Source: Streptomyces chartreusis NRRL 3882
GTDB lineage: Bacteria; Actinomycetota; Actinomycetes; Streptomycetales; Streptomycetaceae
Direction: 5' to 3'
Assembly (NCBI RefSeq): GCF_900236475.1
Contig: NZ_LT963352.1
Location: 5,770,001 to 5,834,000 of the forward strand
DNA length: 64,000 nucleotides
Part shown: positions 42,683 to 51,540 of the stretch, piece after piece
How the letters are laid out: each line of letters starts with the position of its first letter
Numbering within the stretch: the stretch's first letter is position 1
Program-made: the position numbers and the translations under genes
The notes under the pieces: generated by a model
What the model was told of the DNA's origin: nothing
The model's database searches: none
What the model saw: only the letters and a program-made list of their open reading frames with translations

Positions 42683-44562
42683 CCCCGACGACGAGGCTGA
42701 CGGCCGCACAGGCGCTCATACGCTTCCTCGCCGCCCAGTACACCGAACGCGACGGCGTACGGCAGCGGCTCATCGGCGCCACCTGGGGCATCTTCGGCCA
42801 CGGCAACGTCGCCGGACTCGGCCAGGCGCTCCTGGAGCACACCGAGGAGATGCCCTACCACCAGGGCCGCAACGAACAGGCCATGGTGCACGCGGCGGTC
42901 GGCTACGCCCGCCAGTCCAACCGGCTGTCCACGCACGCGGTGACGACCTCCATCGGCCCGGGCGCCACCAACCTCGTCACCGGCGCCGCCCTGGCGACCA
43001 TCAACCACCTGCCGGTGCTGCTCCTGCCCGGCGACGTGTTCGCGACCCGCCCCGCCGACCCGGTCCTCCAGCAGCTCGAAGTGTTGTACGCGGGCGACGT
43101 CTCGGTCAACGACTGCCTGCGCCCGGTGTCGAAGTACTTCGACCGGATCACGCGCCCGGAGGCCCTGATCCCCTCGGCGCTGAACGCGATGCGCGTGCTC
43201 ACCGACCCCGTCGAGACCGGCGCCGTCACCCTGGCGCTGCCCCAGGACGTGCAGGCCGAGGCGTACGACTGGCCCGACGAGTTCTTCGCCGAGCGCGTCT
43301 GGACCGTACGGCGTCCCGGCGCCGACCCGGCGGAACTCGCCGAGGCGGTACGGGCCATCCGCGCGGCGAGGAGGCCCCTGGTCGTCGCGGGCGGCGGCGT
43401 CCACCACAGCCGCGCCGAGGAGGCGCTCGCCGAGTTCGCCGGGACCACCGGCATCCCGGTCGCCTCCACCCAGGCCGGCAAGGGCTCCCTGCGGCACGAC
43501 CACCCCCAGGACGTCGGCGGTATCGGCCACACCGGCACGGCCACCGCGGACGAACTCGCCCGCACCGCCGACCTGGTGATCGGCGTCGGCACCCGCTACA
43601 CCGACTTCACCACCGCCTCCGGCACCCTCTTCACCGGCGAGAACGTCCGGTTCCTCAACCTCAACATCGCCTCGTTCGACGGCCACAAGCTCGCCGGGCA
43701 GCCCCTGATCGCGGACGCCCGCACCGGCCTCGAGGAGCTGACCGAGCGGCTGCAGATGCACGGCCACCGGGTCGCACCGTCGTACGCCACCGAGTACACC
43801 GAGGACAAGGAGCGCTGGGAGCAGCGCGTCGACGCCTGCTACGAGGTGGACGAGCCGGACACCCGCCCGTCCCAGCCGCAGGTCCTCGGCGTCCTGGACG
43901 CCCTGGTCGACGAGTCGGACATCCTCATCAACGCCGCCGGTTCCCTCCCCGGCGACCTGCACAAACTGTGGCGGACCCGGTCCCGCGACCAGTACCACCT
44001 GGAGTACGGCTACTCCTGCATGGGCTACGAGATCCCGGCCGCCATCGGCGTGAAGCTGGCCGCCCCCGACCGTCCCGTGTGGGCGCTGGTCGGCGACGGC
44101 ACGTACCTGATGATGCCGACGGAGATCGTGACGGCCGTGCAGGAGGGCATCGCGATCAAGGTCCTGATCATCCAGAACCACGGCTACGCGTCCATCGGCG
44201 GGCTGTCCGAGTCGGTGGGCGGCGAGCGGTTCGGCACCGCCTACCGCTTCCCGTCCGAGGACGGCACGTACACGGGGCCGCCGCTGCCGGTGGACCTCGC
44301 CGCGAACGCGGCCAGCCTCGGCATGCGCGTACTGCGCGCGAAGACCGTGCGGGACCTCGAGGCGGCGCTCGCCGAGGCCCGGGCCGCCGACACTCCCACA
44401 TGTGTCTACGTGGAGACCCAAACGGCAGACACAGTGTCGGGCGCGCCTCCCGCGCAGGCCTGGTGGGATGTACCCGTGGCCGAAACCGCGACACGGCCGT
44501 CCGCGGTCAAGGCACGTGAGCTGTACGAACGGCACGTCTCCACCCGACGCCGCCATCTGTGA
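42679..44562 (+). CDS. iolD: 3D-(3,5/4)-trihydroxycyclohexane-1,2-dione hydrolase IolD
   Basis: A 627-residue thiamine-diphosphate enzyme that opens the inositol ring. The N-terminal domain holds the catalytic Glu in YHQGRNEQAMVHAAVGYA. The central domain follows, and the C-terminal TPP-binding motif is WALVGDGTYLMMPTEIVTAVQ to NHGYASIGG. ATG at 42679 is preceded by GGGAGGG. It is downstream of the iolB relic and 14 bases upstream of iolA. It looks intact throughout. Confidence 0.93.
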   Translation: MTPTTRLTAAQALIRFLAAQYTERDGVRQRLIGATWGIFGHGNVAGLGQALLEHTEEMPYHQGRNEQAMVHAAVGYARQSNRLSTHAVTTSIGPGATNLVTGAALATINHLPVLLLPGDVFATRPADPVLQQLEVLYAGDVSVNDCLRPVSKYFDRITRPEALIPSALNAMRVLTDPVETGAVTLALPQDVQAEAYDWPDEFFAERVWTVRRPGADPAELAEAVRAIRAARRPLVVAGGGVHHSRAEEALAEFAGTTGIPVASTQAGKGSLRHDHPQDVGGIGHTGTATADELARTADLVIGVGTRYTDFTTASGTLFTGENVRFLNLNIASFDGHKLAGQPLIADARTGLEELTERLQMHGHRVAPSYATEYTEDKERWEQRVDACYEVDEPDTRPSQPQVLGVLDALVDESDILINAAGSLPGDLHKLWRTRSRDQYHLEYGYSCMGYEIPAAIGVKLAAPDRPVWALVGDGTYLMMPTEIVTAVQEGIAIKVLIIQNHGYASIGGLSESVGGERFGTAYRFPSEDGTYTGPPLPVDLAANAASLGMRVLRAKTVRDLEAALAEARAADTPTCVYVETQTADTVSGAPPAQAWWDVPVAETATRPSAVKARELYERHVSTRRRHL

Positions 44563-44576
44563 AGGAGTTCCCGGCC

Positions 44577-46079
44577 ATGACGAAGATCGTCAACCACTGG
44601 ATCGGCGGCAAGACCGTCGAAGGCGCCTCGGGCACACACGGGCCGGTGACCGATCCGGCGACCGGCGAGGTGACGACGAAGGTCGCGTTCGCCTCGGTCG
44701 ACGAGGTGGACGCGGCGGTGGCAGCCGCCAAGGAGGCCTTCACCACCTGGGGCCAGTCCTCCCTGGCCCAGCGCACGTCCATCCTCTTCAAGTTCCGGGC
44801 GCTGCTCGACGCGCACCGCGACGAGATCGCCGAGCTGATCACCGCCGAGCACGGCAAGGTGCACTCCGACGCCCTCGGCGAGGTCGCCCGCGGCCTGGAG
44901 ATCGTCGACCTGGCCTGCGGCATCAGCGTGCAGCTGAAGGGCGAGCTGTCCACGCAGGTGGCGAGCCGCGTCGACGTGTCCTCGATCCGTCAGCCGCTCG
45001 GTGTCGTCGCCGGCATCACGCCGTTCAACTTCCCGGCGATGGTGCCGATGTGGATGTTCCCCGTCGCCATCGCGTGCGGCAACACCTTCGTGCTGAAGCC
45101 GTCCGAGAAGGACCCGTCGGCGTCGGTCAGGATCGCCGAACTGCTGGCCGAGGCGGGCCTGCCCGATGGCGTGTTCAACGTCGTCCACGGCGACAAGGTG
45201 GCCGTGGACCGCCTCCTGGAGCACCCGGACGTCAAGGCCGTCTCGTTCGTCGGCTCGACCCCGATCGCCCGCTACATCCACACCACCGCCTCCGCCAACG
45301 GCAAGCGCGTCCAGGCGCTCGGCGGCGCCAAGAACCACATGCTGGTCCTCCCGGACGCCGACCTCGACGCGGCCGCCGACGCCGCCGTGTCCGCCGCCTA
45401 CGGCTCGGCGGGCGAGCGCTGCATGGCCATCTCCGCGGTCGTCGCGGTCGGCGCGATCGGCGACGAACTGGTGGAGAAGATCCGCGAGCGCGCCGAGAAG
45501 ATCAAGATCGGCCCCGGCAACGACCCGACCTCCGAGATGGGCCCGCTGATCACCAAGGTCCACCGCGACAAGGTGGCGTCCTACGTCGAGGGCGCGGCGG
45601 CCGAGGGCTGCGAGGTCGTGCTGGACGGCACCGGCCACACCGTCGACGGCTTCGAGAACGGCCACTGGATCGGCATCTCCCTGCTCGACAAGGTGCCCAC
45701 GTCCGCCAAGGCCTACCAGGACGAGATCTTCGGCCCGGTCCTGTGCGTGCTGCGCACCGAGACCTACGAGGAGGCCCTGGACCTGATCAACGCCTCGCCG
45801 TTCGGCAACGGCACCGCGATCTTCACCCGGGACGGCGGCGCGGCCCGCCGCTTCCAGCTGGAGGTCGAGGCCGGCATGGTCGGCGTGAACGTCCCGATCC
45901 CGGTCCCCGTGGGCTACCACTCCTTCGGCGGCTGGAAGGACTCGCTCTTCGGCGACCACCACATCTACGGCAACGACGGCACGCACTTCTACACCCGCGG
46001 CAAGGTCGTCACCACCCGCTGGCCGGACCCGGCCGACGCCCCGGCGGGCGTGGACCTGGGCTTCCCGCGCAACCACTGA
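44577..46079 (+). CDS. iolA: CoA-acylating methylmalonate/malonate-semialdehyde dehydrogenase IolA/MmsA
   Basis: A 500-residue aldehyde dehydrogenase that makes acetyl-CoA from malonate semialdehyde (or propionyl-CoA from the methylmalonate form). The NAD site GVVAGITPFNFPAMVPMWM, the catalytic Cys in GSAGERCMAISAVV and the MMSDH-specific PVGYHSFGGWKDSLFGD are visible. ATG at 44577 follows GAAGGAG. It is the last gene of the iol operon, followed by a strong terminator. It may also serve valine degradation. Confidence 0.92.
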   Translation: MTKIVNHWIGGKTVEGASGTHGPVTDPATGEVTTKVAFASVDEVDAAVAAAKEAFTTWGQSSLAQRTSILFKFRALLDAHRDEIAELITAEHGKVHSDALGEVARGLEIVDLACGISVQLKGELSTQVASRVDVSSIRQPLGVVAGITPFNFPAMVPMWMFPVAIACGNTFVLKPSEKDPSASVRIAELLAEAGLPDGVFNVVHGDKVAVDRLLEHPDVKAVSFVGSTPIARYIHTTASANGKRVQALGGAKNHMLVLPDADLDAAADAAVSAAYGSAGERCMAISAVVAVGAIGDELVEKIRERAEKIKIGPGNDPTSEMGPLITKVHRDKVASYVEGAAAEGCEVVLDGTGHTVDGFENGHWIGISLLDKVPTSAKAYQDEIFGPVLCVLRTETYEEALDLINASPFGNGTAIFTRDGGAARRFQLEVEAGMVGVNVPIPVPVGYHSFGGWKDSLFGDHHIYGNDGTHFYTRGKVVTTRWPDPADAPAGVDLGFPRNH

Positions 46080-46088
46080 GATTTTTCT

Positions 46089-46123
46089 CCGGGGGTGCCT
46101 GCGGTTCTCGCAGGCACCCCCGG
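46089..46123 (+). terminator. Terminator of the iol operon
   Basis: Fifteen-base perfect arms ccgggggtgcctgcg and cgcaggcacccccgg with a five-base loop, starting nine bases after the iolA stop. Confidence 0.9.
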
Positions 46124-46278
46124 ACCTGTTCCCATTGACGACTTGTGCTCAAAAGGACAGTCGATGGGCTAGTTCACTGCGGATTTCGTAGGTAAACAGC
46201 CATTGACGTGCTGCTTTCGTCGGGGTTCGATGCTGCGCACATCCACCGCCGAGCCACCGAGCCGATGGGAACCGCCGC

Positions 46279-47670
46279 ATGACCGACACGCTCCGCCCTG
46301 TCGAGACCGCCGTCGCGCACGCGCCGGACAGGCGTCCCAGGAAGCTCAAGCGCTCCATCGGAGTCGTCGGCGGCACCTTGCTCACCCTCTCCTGCGTCAC
46401 GCCCGCCTCCACACTGTTCGTGGTGGTCCCCGACCTGTTCGGCTCGCTCGGCACCGCCACCGCCCTCACCATCGCCATCGGCTCGCTGCTCTGCGTAGCG
46501 GTGGCGTTCTGCTACTCGGAGCTGGGCACCCTGGTCCCGAGCGCCGGCGGCGAGTACGCCATGGTCTCGACGCTGGCCGGAAGGCTCGCCGGCTGGCTGG
46601 TCTTCGTCCTGTCCCTCCTGGTCGTGATGATCGTCCCGCCGGTCATCGCGATGGGCACGGCCGACTACCTCGCCCCCCTCGTTCACCTCGACCCGTCCTG
46701 GACGGGCGCCTCCGTGATGCTCCTCGCGACCCTCGCCGGCCTGCTCGACCTGCGCGCCAACGCCTGGATCACCGGCGTCTTCCTGGTCCTGGAAGTCATC
46801 GCGGCTGCGGTGGTGGCGGTGCTGGGCTTCGCCCATGCCGAGCGCGGCACCGGCAGCCTGGTCTCGATGCAGGTGGCGGCCCCGGACGGCACCCCGGACA
46901 CGGTCACCGCCCTGCTCGTGGTCTCCGGCCTCGCGATCGCCCTGTTCGTCACCCAGGGCTTCTCCACCGCCGTCTACCTATCCGAGGAGCTGGAGAACCC
47001 GCGCCGCTCAGTGGCCCGCACGGTCCTCGCCACGCTCGCCATCTCCACCGTCATCATCCTGGTCCCGGTCGCCGCGATCACCCTGGGCGCCCCGGACCTC
47101 GCCGCACTGACCGGCGGGGACATCGGCACCATGGTCACCGCCTGGTCCAACACGGCCGTCGGCACGTTCGTCAGCCTCTGCGTGGCCCTCGCGATCATCA
47201 ACGCCGGCATCGTCATGGTCATCCAGAACTCCCGCGTCCTGTTCGCCTCGGCCCGGGACAAGGCCTGGCCCGACCCGGTCAACACCCTCTTCTCCCGCCT
47301 CGGCCGCTTCGGCTCCCCCTGGGTCTCCACCCTCGCGGTGGGCATCCCGGGCGCCGCCCTGTGCTTCGTGAACCTGGACACCCTCTACGGCGTCACGGGC
47401 GTCTCGGTGACGGGCATGTACCTCCTGGTCGCCGTCGCCGCGCTGCGCTCCCGCCGAGGAACCCACCAGCACACCCCGGCCTGGCGCATGCCCCTCTGGC
47501 CGGCCGCCCCGCTCCTCCTGATCGTGTTCCTGGTCTACATCCTGATCCAACAGGACCCGACGTACCTCCTCTGGACGGGCGGCATCACGGCGGCGGCGAC
47601 CCTGTACTGGGCCCTCTACCTGCGCCCGCGACCGGAGACCCGCTGGCTGGTGTCGATCCCGCAAGAGTGA
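46279..47670 (+). CDS. APC-family amino acid permease
   Basis: A 463-residue integral membrane protein with about twelve helices. The first helix region reads SIGVVGGTLLTLSCVTPASTLF and GSLGTATALTIAIGSLL. A substrate loop AFCYSELGTLVPSAGGEYA is typical of amino acid-polyamine-organocation carriers. ATG at 46279 has only a weak GGGAACC site. Its position after the iol operon does not indicate a substrate; the strong terminator separates the two. Confidence 0.88.
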   Translation: MTDTLRPVETAVAHAPDRRPRKLKRSIGVVGGTLLTLSCVTPASTLFVVVPDLFGSLGTATALTIAIGSLLCVAVAFCYSELGTLVPSAGGEYAMVSTLAGRLAGWLVFVLSLLVVMIVPPVIAMGTADYLAPLVHLDPSWTGASVMLLATLAGLLDLRANAWITGVFLVLEVIAAAVVAVLGFAHAERGTGSLVSMQVAAPDGTPDTVTALLVVSGLAIALFVTQGFSTAVYLSEELENPRRSVARTVLATLAISTVIILVPVAAITLGAPDLAALTGGDIGTMVTAWSNTAVGTFVSLCVALAIINAGIVMVIQNSRVLFASARDKAWPDPVNTLFSRLGRFGSPWVSTLAVGIPGAALCFVNLDTLYGVTGVSVTGMYLLVAVAALRSRRGTHQHTPAWRMPLWPAAPLLLIVFLVYILIQQDPTYLLWTGGITAAATLYWALYLRPRPETRWLVSIPQE

Positions 47671-47676
47671 CCGCAT

Positions 47677-47741
47677 GCCCCAAGGGGGCGCGGGGAACCG
47701 CGCGACAAGCCACAGCGCACCCGCGGACGGCCGCGCACCAC
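47677..47741. repeat. Streptomyces interspersed intergenic element
   Basis: A segment containing gggggcgcggggaaccgcgc, then gacaagccacagcgcacccg. I recognise close relatives of this roughly 65-base element from intergenic regions of many Streptomyces chromosomes. It occurs once here, after the permease gene. The function is unknown to me. Confidence 0.75.
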
Positions 47742-47868
47742 AGGGACCGGGCTCGATGCCGTACACCACCCGCGGTACGCCGAAGGCCCTGCGTACTCCC
47801 CCAGGAGGCCCCCCACTTCAGCCTCCGGTCGACAACTGTTCGACAGCTTCACCCCGTACCGTTGACGC

Positions 47869-50523
47869 ATGGATCTTCGACTGCCCGGACTGAACGGGCT
47901 GCTTCGGAGGCCCCGGAGGCTGCTCGCCGCCGGGGCCGCCGTCGTCGTTCTCGCGGGCGCGGGGACATGGACGGCCGTCGCGTCCGACGAGGCGCCCCCG
48001 GTCGACCGCGCCGACCGGATCCTGGACACGGGGAACGGGGTGCGTATCGACACCTCCTACTTCACCTCCCAAGGAGCCGGCCGCCGCCCCGCCGTCCTGC
48101 TCGGCCACGGCTTCGGCGGCAGCAAGAACGACGTACGGCAGCAGGCCGAGGATCTCGCCAGAGACGGCTACGCGGTCCTGACCTGGTCGGCGCGCGGCTT
48201 CGGCAAGTCCAACGGGAAGATCGGGCTGAACGACCCCAAGGGCGAGGTCGCCGACGTCTCGAAGCTCATCGACTGGCTGGCGAAGCAGCCCCAGGTCGAA
48301 CTCGACAAGCCCGGCGACCCCCGCGTCGGCATGGCCGGCGGCTCCTACGGCGGCGCGATCGCGCTGCTCACGGCGGGACACGACGACCGGGTGGACGCCA
48401 TCGCCCCGGCCATCACGTACTGGAACCTCGCCGACGCGCTGTTCCCGAACGGCGTGTTCAAGAAGCTGTGGGCCGGCATCTTCGTCAACTCCGGCGGCGG
48501 CTGCGAGCGGTTCGAGCCCGCGCTGTGCCGGATGTACGAGCGGGTCGCCGAGTCGGGCAAACCGGACACCGAGGCGCGCAAGATGCTCGACGAGCGTTCG
48601 CCGTCCGCGGTCGGGGACCGCATCAAGGTGCCGACGCTGCTGATGCAGGGCCAGTCCGACTCCCTGTTCCCGCTCGGCCAGGCCGACCAGGCCGCGAAGG
48701 TCATCCGTGCGGGCGGCGCCCCGGTCGACGTCGACTGGATCGCCGGCGGCCACGACGGCGGCGACATGGAGACGAGCCGAGTCCAGGGCCGCGTGCGGAG
48801 CTGGTTCGACCGCTACCTGAAGGACGACCACGGCGTCGACACCGGCCCCGCCTTCCGCGTCACCCGCACCCTCGGCCTCGGCTCCGGAGACGGCGAACCC
48901 CGGCTGACCGGCGTGACCTCGGACCGCTACCCCGGCCTGGAGAGCAAGCAGCGCTCCATCGCCCTGGCCGGCCGCGAGCAGAGCTTCGACAACCCGCCCG
49001 GCGCGAGCCCGCCCGGCGTCTCGGCCCTGCCCGGCCTCGGCGGCGCGGGCGGCCTCAGCCAGCTGTCCTCGCTCGGCGTCGGGGTCTCCCTCGACTTCCC
49101 CGGCCAGTTCGCCGCGTTCGAGTCGGCCCCCTTCCGGGACGACGTCCAGATCACCGGCTCCCCGACGGCCACGGTCCACGTGAAGTCCACCAGCGACGAC
49201 GCGGTGCTCTTCGCCAAGGTCTACGACGTCGGCCCGGGCGGCACCCAGCCGGTGCTGCCCTCCCAGCTGGTCACGCCGCTCAGGGTGGAGGGCGCCAAGG
49301 CCGGCAAGGACGTCACGATCACCCTCCCCGCGATCGACCACGAGGTCGACGACGGCCACCGGCTGCGCCTGGTCCTGGCCTCCACGGACCTCGGCTACGC
49401 CTCTCCGACCGCCCCGGCCACGTACACCGTCTCCCTCAAGGGCGCTCTGAAGGTTCCGTCGGCGCTCGGCGAGAGCAACCCACAGGGCCCGCTGCCCGCC
49501 TGGGTGTGGTGGATGCCCCTGGCCGGCGCCGCGATCGCCCTGGCGCTGATCGTCACGGGACGCCGCCGCACGGCCGCACCCGCCCCGCCGGACCCCGAGC
49601 TGGCAGAAGTACCGCTGCAGATCACGGACCTGACCAAGCGGTACGCCAAGGCCTCCGACCGGTACGCCGTCAAGGACCTGTCCTTCCGCGTCGAGAAGGG
49701 CCAGGTCCTCGGCCTGCTCGGCCCGAACGGCGCCGGCAAGACCACGACCCTGCGCATGCTGATGGGCCTGATCAAGCCGGACGGCGGCGAGGTCCGCGTC
49801 TTCGGCCACGCCATCAGTCCGGGCGCCCCGGTCCTGTCCCGGGTCGGTGCCTTCGTCGAGGGCGCGGGCTTCCTGCCGCACCTGTCCGGCCGGGAGAACC
49901 TGGAGCTGTACTGGCGCGCCACCGGCCGCCCGGCCGAGGACGCGCACATGGAGGAGGCCCTGGAGATCGCGGGCCTCGGCGACGCGCTCGCCCGTGCGGT
50001 GCGCACGTACTCCCAGGGCATGCGCCAGCGCCTCGCCATCGCCCAGGCCATGCTCGGCCTGCCGGACCTGCTCATACTCGACGAACCGACCAACGGCCTC
50101 GACCCGCCCCAGATCCGCGAGATGCGCGAGGTGATGATCCGCTACGCCGCCGCGGGGCGCACGGTCATCGTCTCCAGCCACCTCCTCGCGGAGGTCGAGC
50201 AGACCTGCACGCACCTGGTCGTGATGGACCACGGGCAGCTCGTCCAGGCCGGTCCGGTCGAGGACATCGTCGGCTCGGGCGACACCCTCCTGGTGGGCAC
50301 GGCCACGCCCGTGGACGAGCCCGTCGTCGAGAAGGTCGCCGCCCTGCCGGGCGTCGCCTCGGCCGTGCCCGTCGACGAGGGCATCCTGGTCCAGCTCGAC
50401 GCCGACGGCAGCCCGCAGCGCCTGGTCGCCGAACTCGTGCGCCTGGACGTGCCCGTGCGGTCGGTCGGCCCGCACCGCCGCCTGGAGGACGCCTTCCTCA
50501 CCCTGATCGGAGCCGAAGCATGA
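47869..50523 (+). CDS. Fusion of exported alpha/beta hydrolase and ABC ATPase
   Basis: An 884-residue protein. Residues 1-38 form a signal or anchor helix. Residues 55-300 are an X-Pro dipeptidyl-peptidase/CocE-like alpha/beta hydrolase with nucleophile Ser159 in GGSYGGA, and about 330-530 is the jelly-roll typical of that family. A transmembrane helix (WVWWMPLAGAAIALALIV) is near 545-565. Residues 580-884 are an ABC ATPase with LLGPNGAGKTTTLRML, YSQGMRQRLAIAQAM and LLILDEPTNGLDP. So the hydrolase would be outside and the ATPase inside. It overlaps the permease gene by 4 bp. Confidence 0.9.
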   Translation: MDLRLPGLNGLLRRPRRLLAAGAAVVVLAGAGTWTAVASDEAPPVDRADRILDTGNGVRIDTSYFTSQGAGRRPAVLLGHGFGGSKNDVRQQAEDLARDGYAVLTWSARGFGKSNGKIGLNDPKGEVADVSKLIDWLAKQPQVELDKPGDPRVGMAGGSYGGAIALLTAGHDDRVDAIAPAITYWNLADALFPNGVFKKLWAGIFVNSGGGCERFEPALCRMYERVAESGKPDTEARKMLDERSPSAVGDRIKVPTLLMQGQSDSLFPLGQADQAAKVIRAGGAPVDVDWIAGGHDGGDMETSRVQGRVRSWFDRYLKDDHGVDTGPAFRVTRTLGLGSGDGEPRLTGVTSDRYPGLESKQRSIALAGREQSFDNPPGASPPGVSALPGLGGAGGLSQLSSLGVGVSLDFPGQFAAFESAPFRDDVQITGSPTATVHVKSTSDDAVLFAKVYDVGPGGTQPVLPSQLVTPLRVEGAKAGKDVTITLPAIDHEVDDGHRLRLVLASTDLGYASPTAPATYTVSLKGALKVPSALGESNPQGPLPAWVWWMPLAGAAIALALIVTGRRRTAAPAPPDPELAEVPLQITDLTKRYAKASDRYAVKDLSFRVEKGQVLGLLGPNGAGKTTTLRMLMGLIKPDGGEVRVFGHAISPGAPVLSRVGAFVEGAGFLPHLSGRENLELYWRATGRPAEDAHMEEALEIAGLGDALARAVRTYSQGMRQRLAIAQAMLGLPDLLILDEPTNGLDPPQIREMREVMIRYAAAGRTVIVSSHLLAEVEQTCTHLVVMDHGQLVQAGPVEDIVGSGDTLLVGTATPVDEPVVEKVAALPGVASAVPVDEGILVQLDADGSPQRLVAELVRLDVPVRSVGPHRRLEDAFLTLIGAEA

Positions 50524-51392
50524 GCAAGCTCGCCGACCGGGCCGAGCCCGTCGAGGTCGCCGACGGCTACCGCGCGGGCCGCACCCTGCCCTTCCGCGTC
50601 GAGCTGGTCCGGCAGTTGAAGCGGCGCCGCACGATGGTCATGGGCGGTGTCCTGTTCGCCCTGCCGGTCATCCTGCTCATCGCCTTCCAGGTCGGCGGCG
50701 ACCCGGGCGGCAACAACAACCGCGTGAACCTCATGGACACGGCGACGGCGTCCGGGGCCAACTTCGCCGCCGTCAACCTCTTCTCCGCCGCCGGCTTCCT
50801 CCTCGTCATCCCCGTCGCCCTGTTCTGCGGCGACACGGTCGCCTCGGAGGCGAGCTGGTCGTCCCTGCGCTATCTGCTCGCGGCGCCCGTGCCCCGGGCC
50901 CGGCTGCTGTGGTCCAAGCTCGCCGTCGGACTCAGCCTGAGCCTCGCCGCGCTGGTGCTGCTGCCGATCGTCGCCCTCGTCGTCGGCACGGCCGCCTACG
51001 GCTGGGGCCCGCTCCAGCTGCCCACCGGCGGCACCCTGCCCACCGGCACCGCCGCCCAGCGCCTGCTGATCGTCGTCGTGTACATCATGGTGTCCCAACT
51101 GGTCACCGCGGCCCTCGCGTTCTGGCTGTCGACCCGGACGGACGCACCGCTCGGCGCGGTCGGCGGCGCGGTGTTCCTGACCATCATCGGCAGCGTCCTC
51201 GACGAGGTGACGGCCCTCGGCGACTGGCGGCACTTCCTGCCCGCGCACTGGCAGTACGCCTGGCTCGACGCCGTCCAGCCGCAGTTGCAGTGGACGGACA
51301 TGATCCAGGGCACGTCGATCTCCGTAACGTACGCGCTCGTGCTGTTCGCCCTGGCCTTCCGCGGTTTCGCCCGCAAGGACGTCGTCTCCTAG
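50520..51392 (+). CDS. ABC-2 type permease paired with the hydrolase-ATPase fusion
   Basis: A 290-residue membrane protein with about six helices, including VMGGVLFALPVILLIAF, NLFSAAGFLLVIPVALF, LSLSLAALVLLPIVALVVG and the final VTYALVLFALAFRGF. The first extracytoplasmic loop (GGDPGGNNNRVNLMD) is followed by an ABC-2 core with SSLRYLLAAPVPRARLLWSK. The ATG overlaps the stop of the fusion gene (ATGA), so the two are made together and probably form one exporter. The cargo is unknown. Confidence 0.88.
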   Translation: MSKLADRAEPVEVADGYRAGRTLPFRVELVRQLKRRRTMVMGGVLFALPVILLIAFQVGGDPGGNNNRVNLMDTATASGANFAAVNLFSAAGFLLVIPVALFCGDTVASEASWSSLRYLLAAPVPRARLLWSKLAVGLSLSLAALVLLPIVALVVGTAAYGWGPLQLPTGGTLPTGTAAQRLLIVVVYIMVSQLVTAALAFWLSTRTDAPLGAVGGAVFLTIIGSVLDEVTALGDWRHFLPAHWQYAWLDAVQPQLQWTDMIQGTSISVTYALVLFALAFRGFARKDVVS

Positions 51393-51414
51393 GTCAACGG
51401 AGGATCACCCACCG

Positions 51415-51449
51415 GTCTCGAAGGCCGGTCCCCGTGGCCGCTTCGAGAC
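51415..51449 (+). terminator. Terminator after the ABC permease
   Basis: Arms gtctcgaa (51415-51422) and ttcgagac (51442-51449) enclose a second stem ggcc/ggcc with loop. It is 22 bases past the stop codon. Confidence 0.65.
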
Positions 51450-51540
51450 GTTTCCGCAACGCCCCGTACCGCACGTTCCGGCCCCCTGCGCCGTCACAGT
51501 CGCAAGAAGCCGACGCCAACGGACCCAGGGGGCACGAACG

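Noticed and set aside
46203..51392. A 1729-codon open frame on the plus strand
   Set aside because: Most of it is Arg/Pro/Ala-rich shadow of the permease and the hydrolase-ATPase fusion; only the last 290 codons are a real gene (ABC permease).
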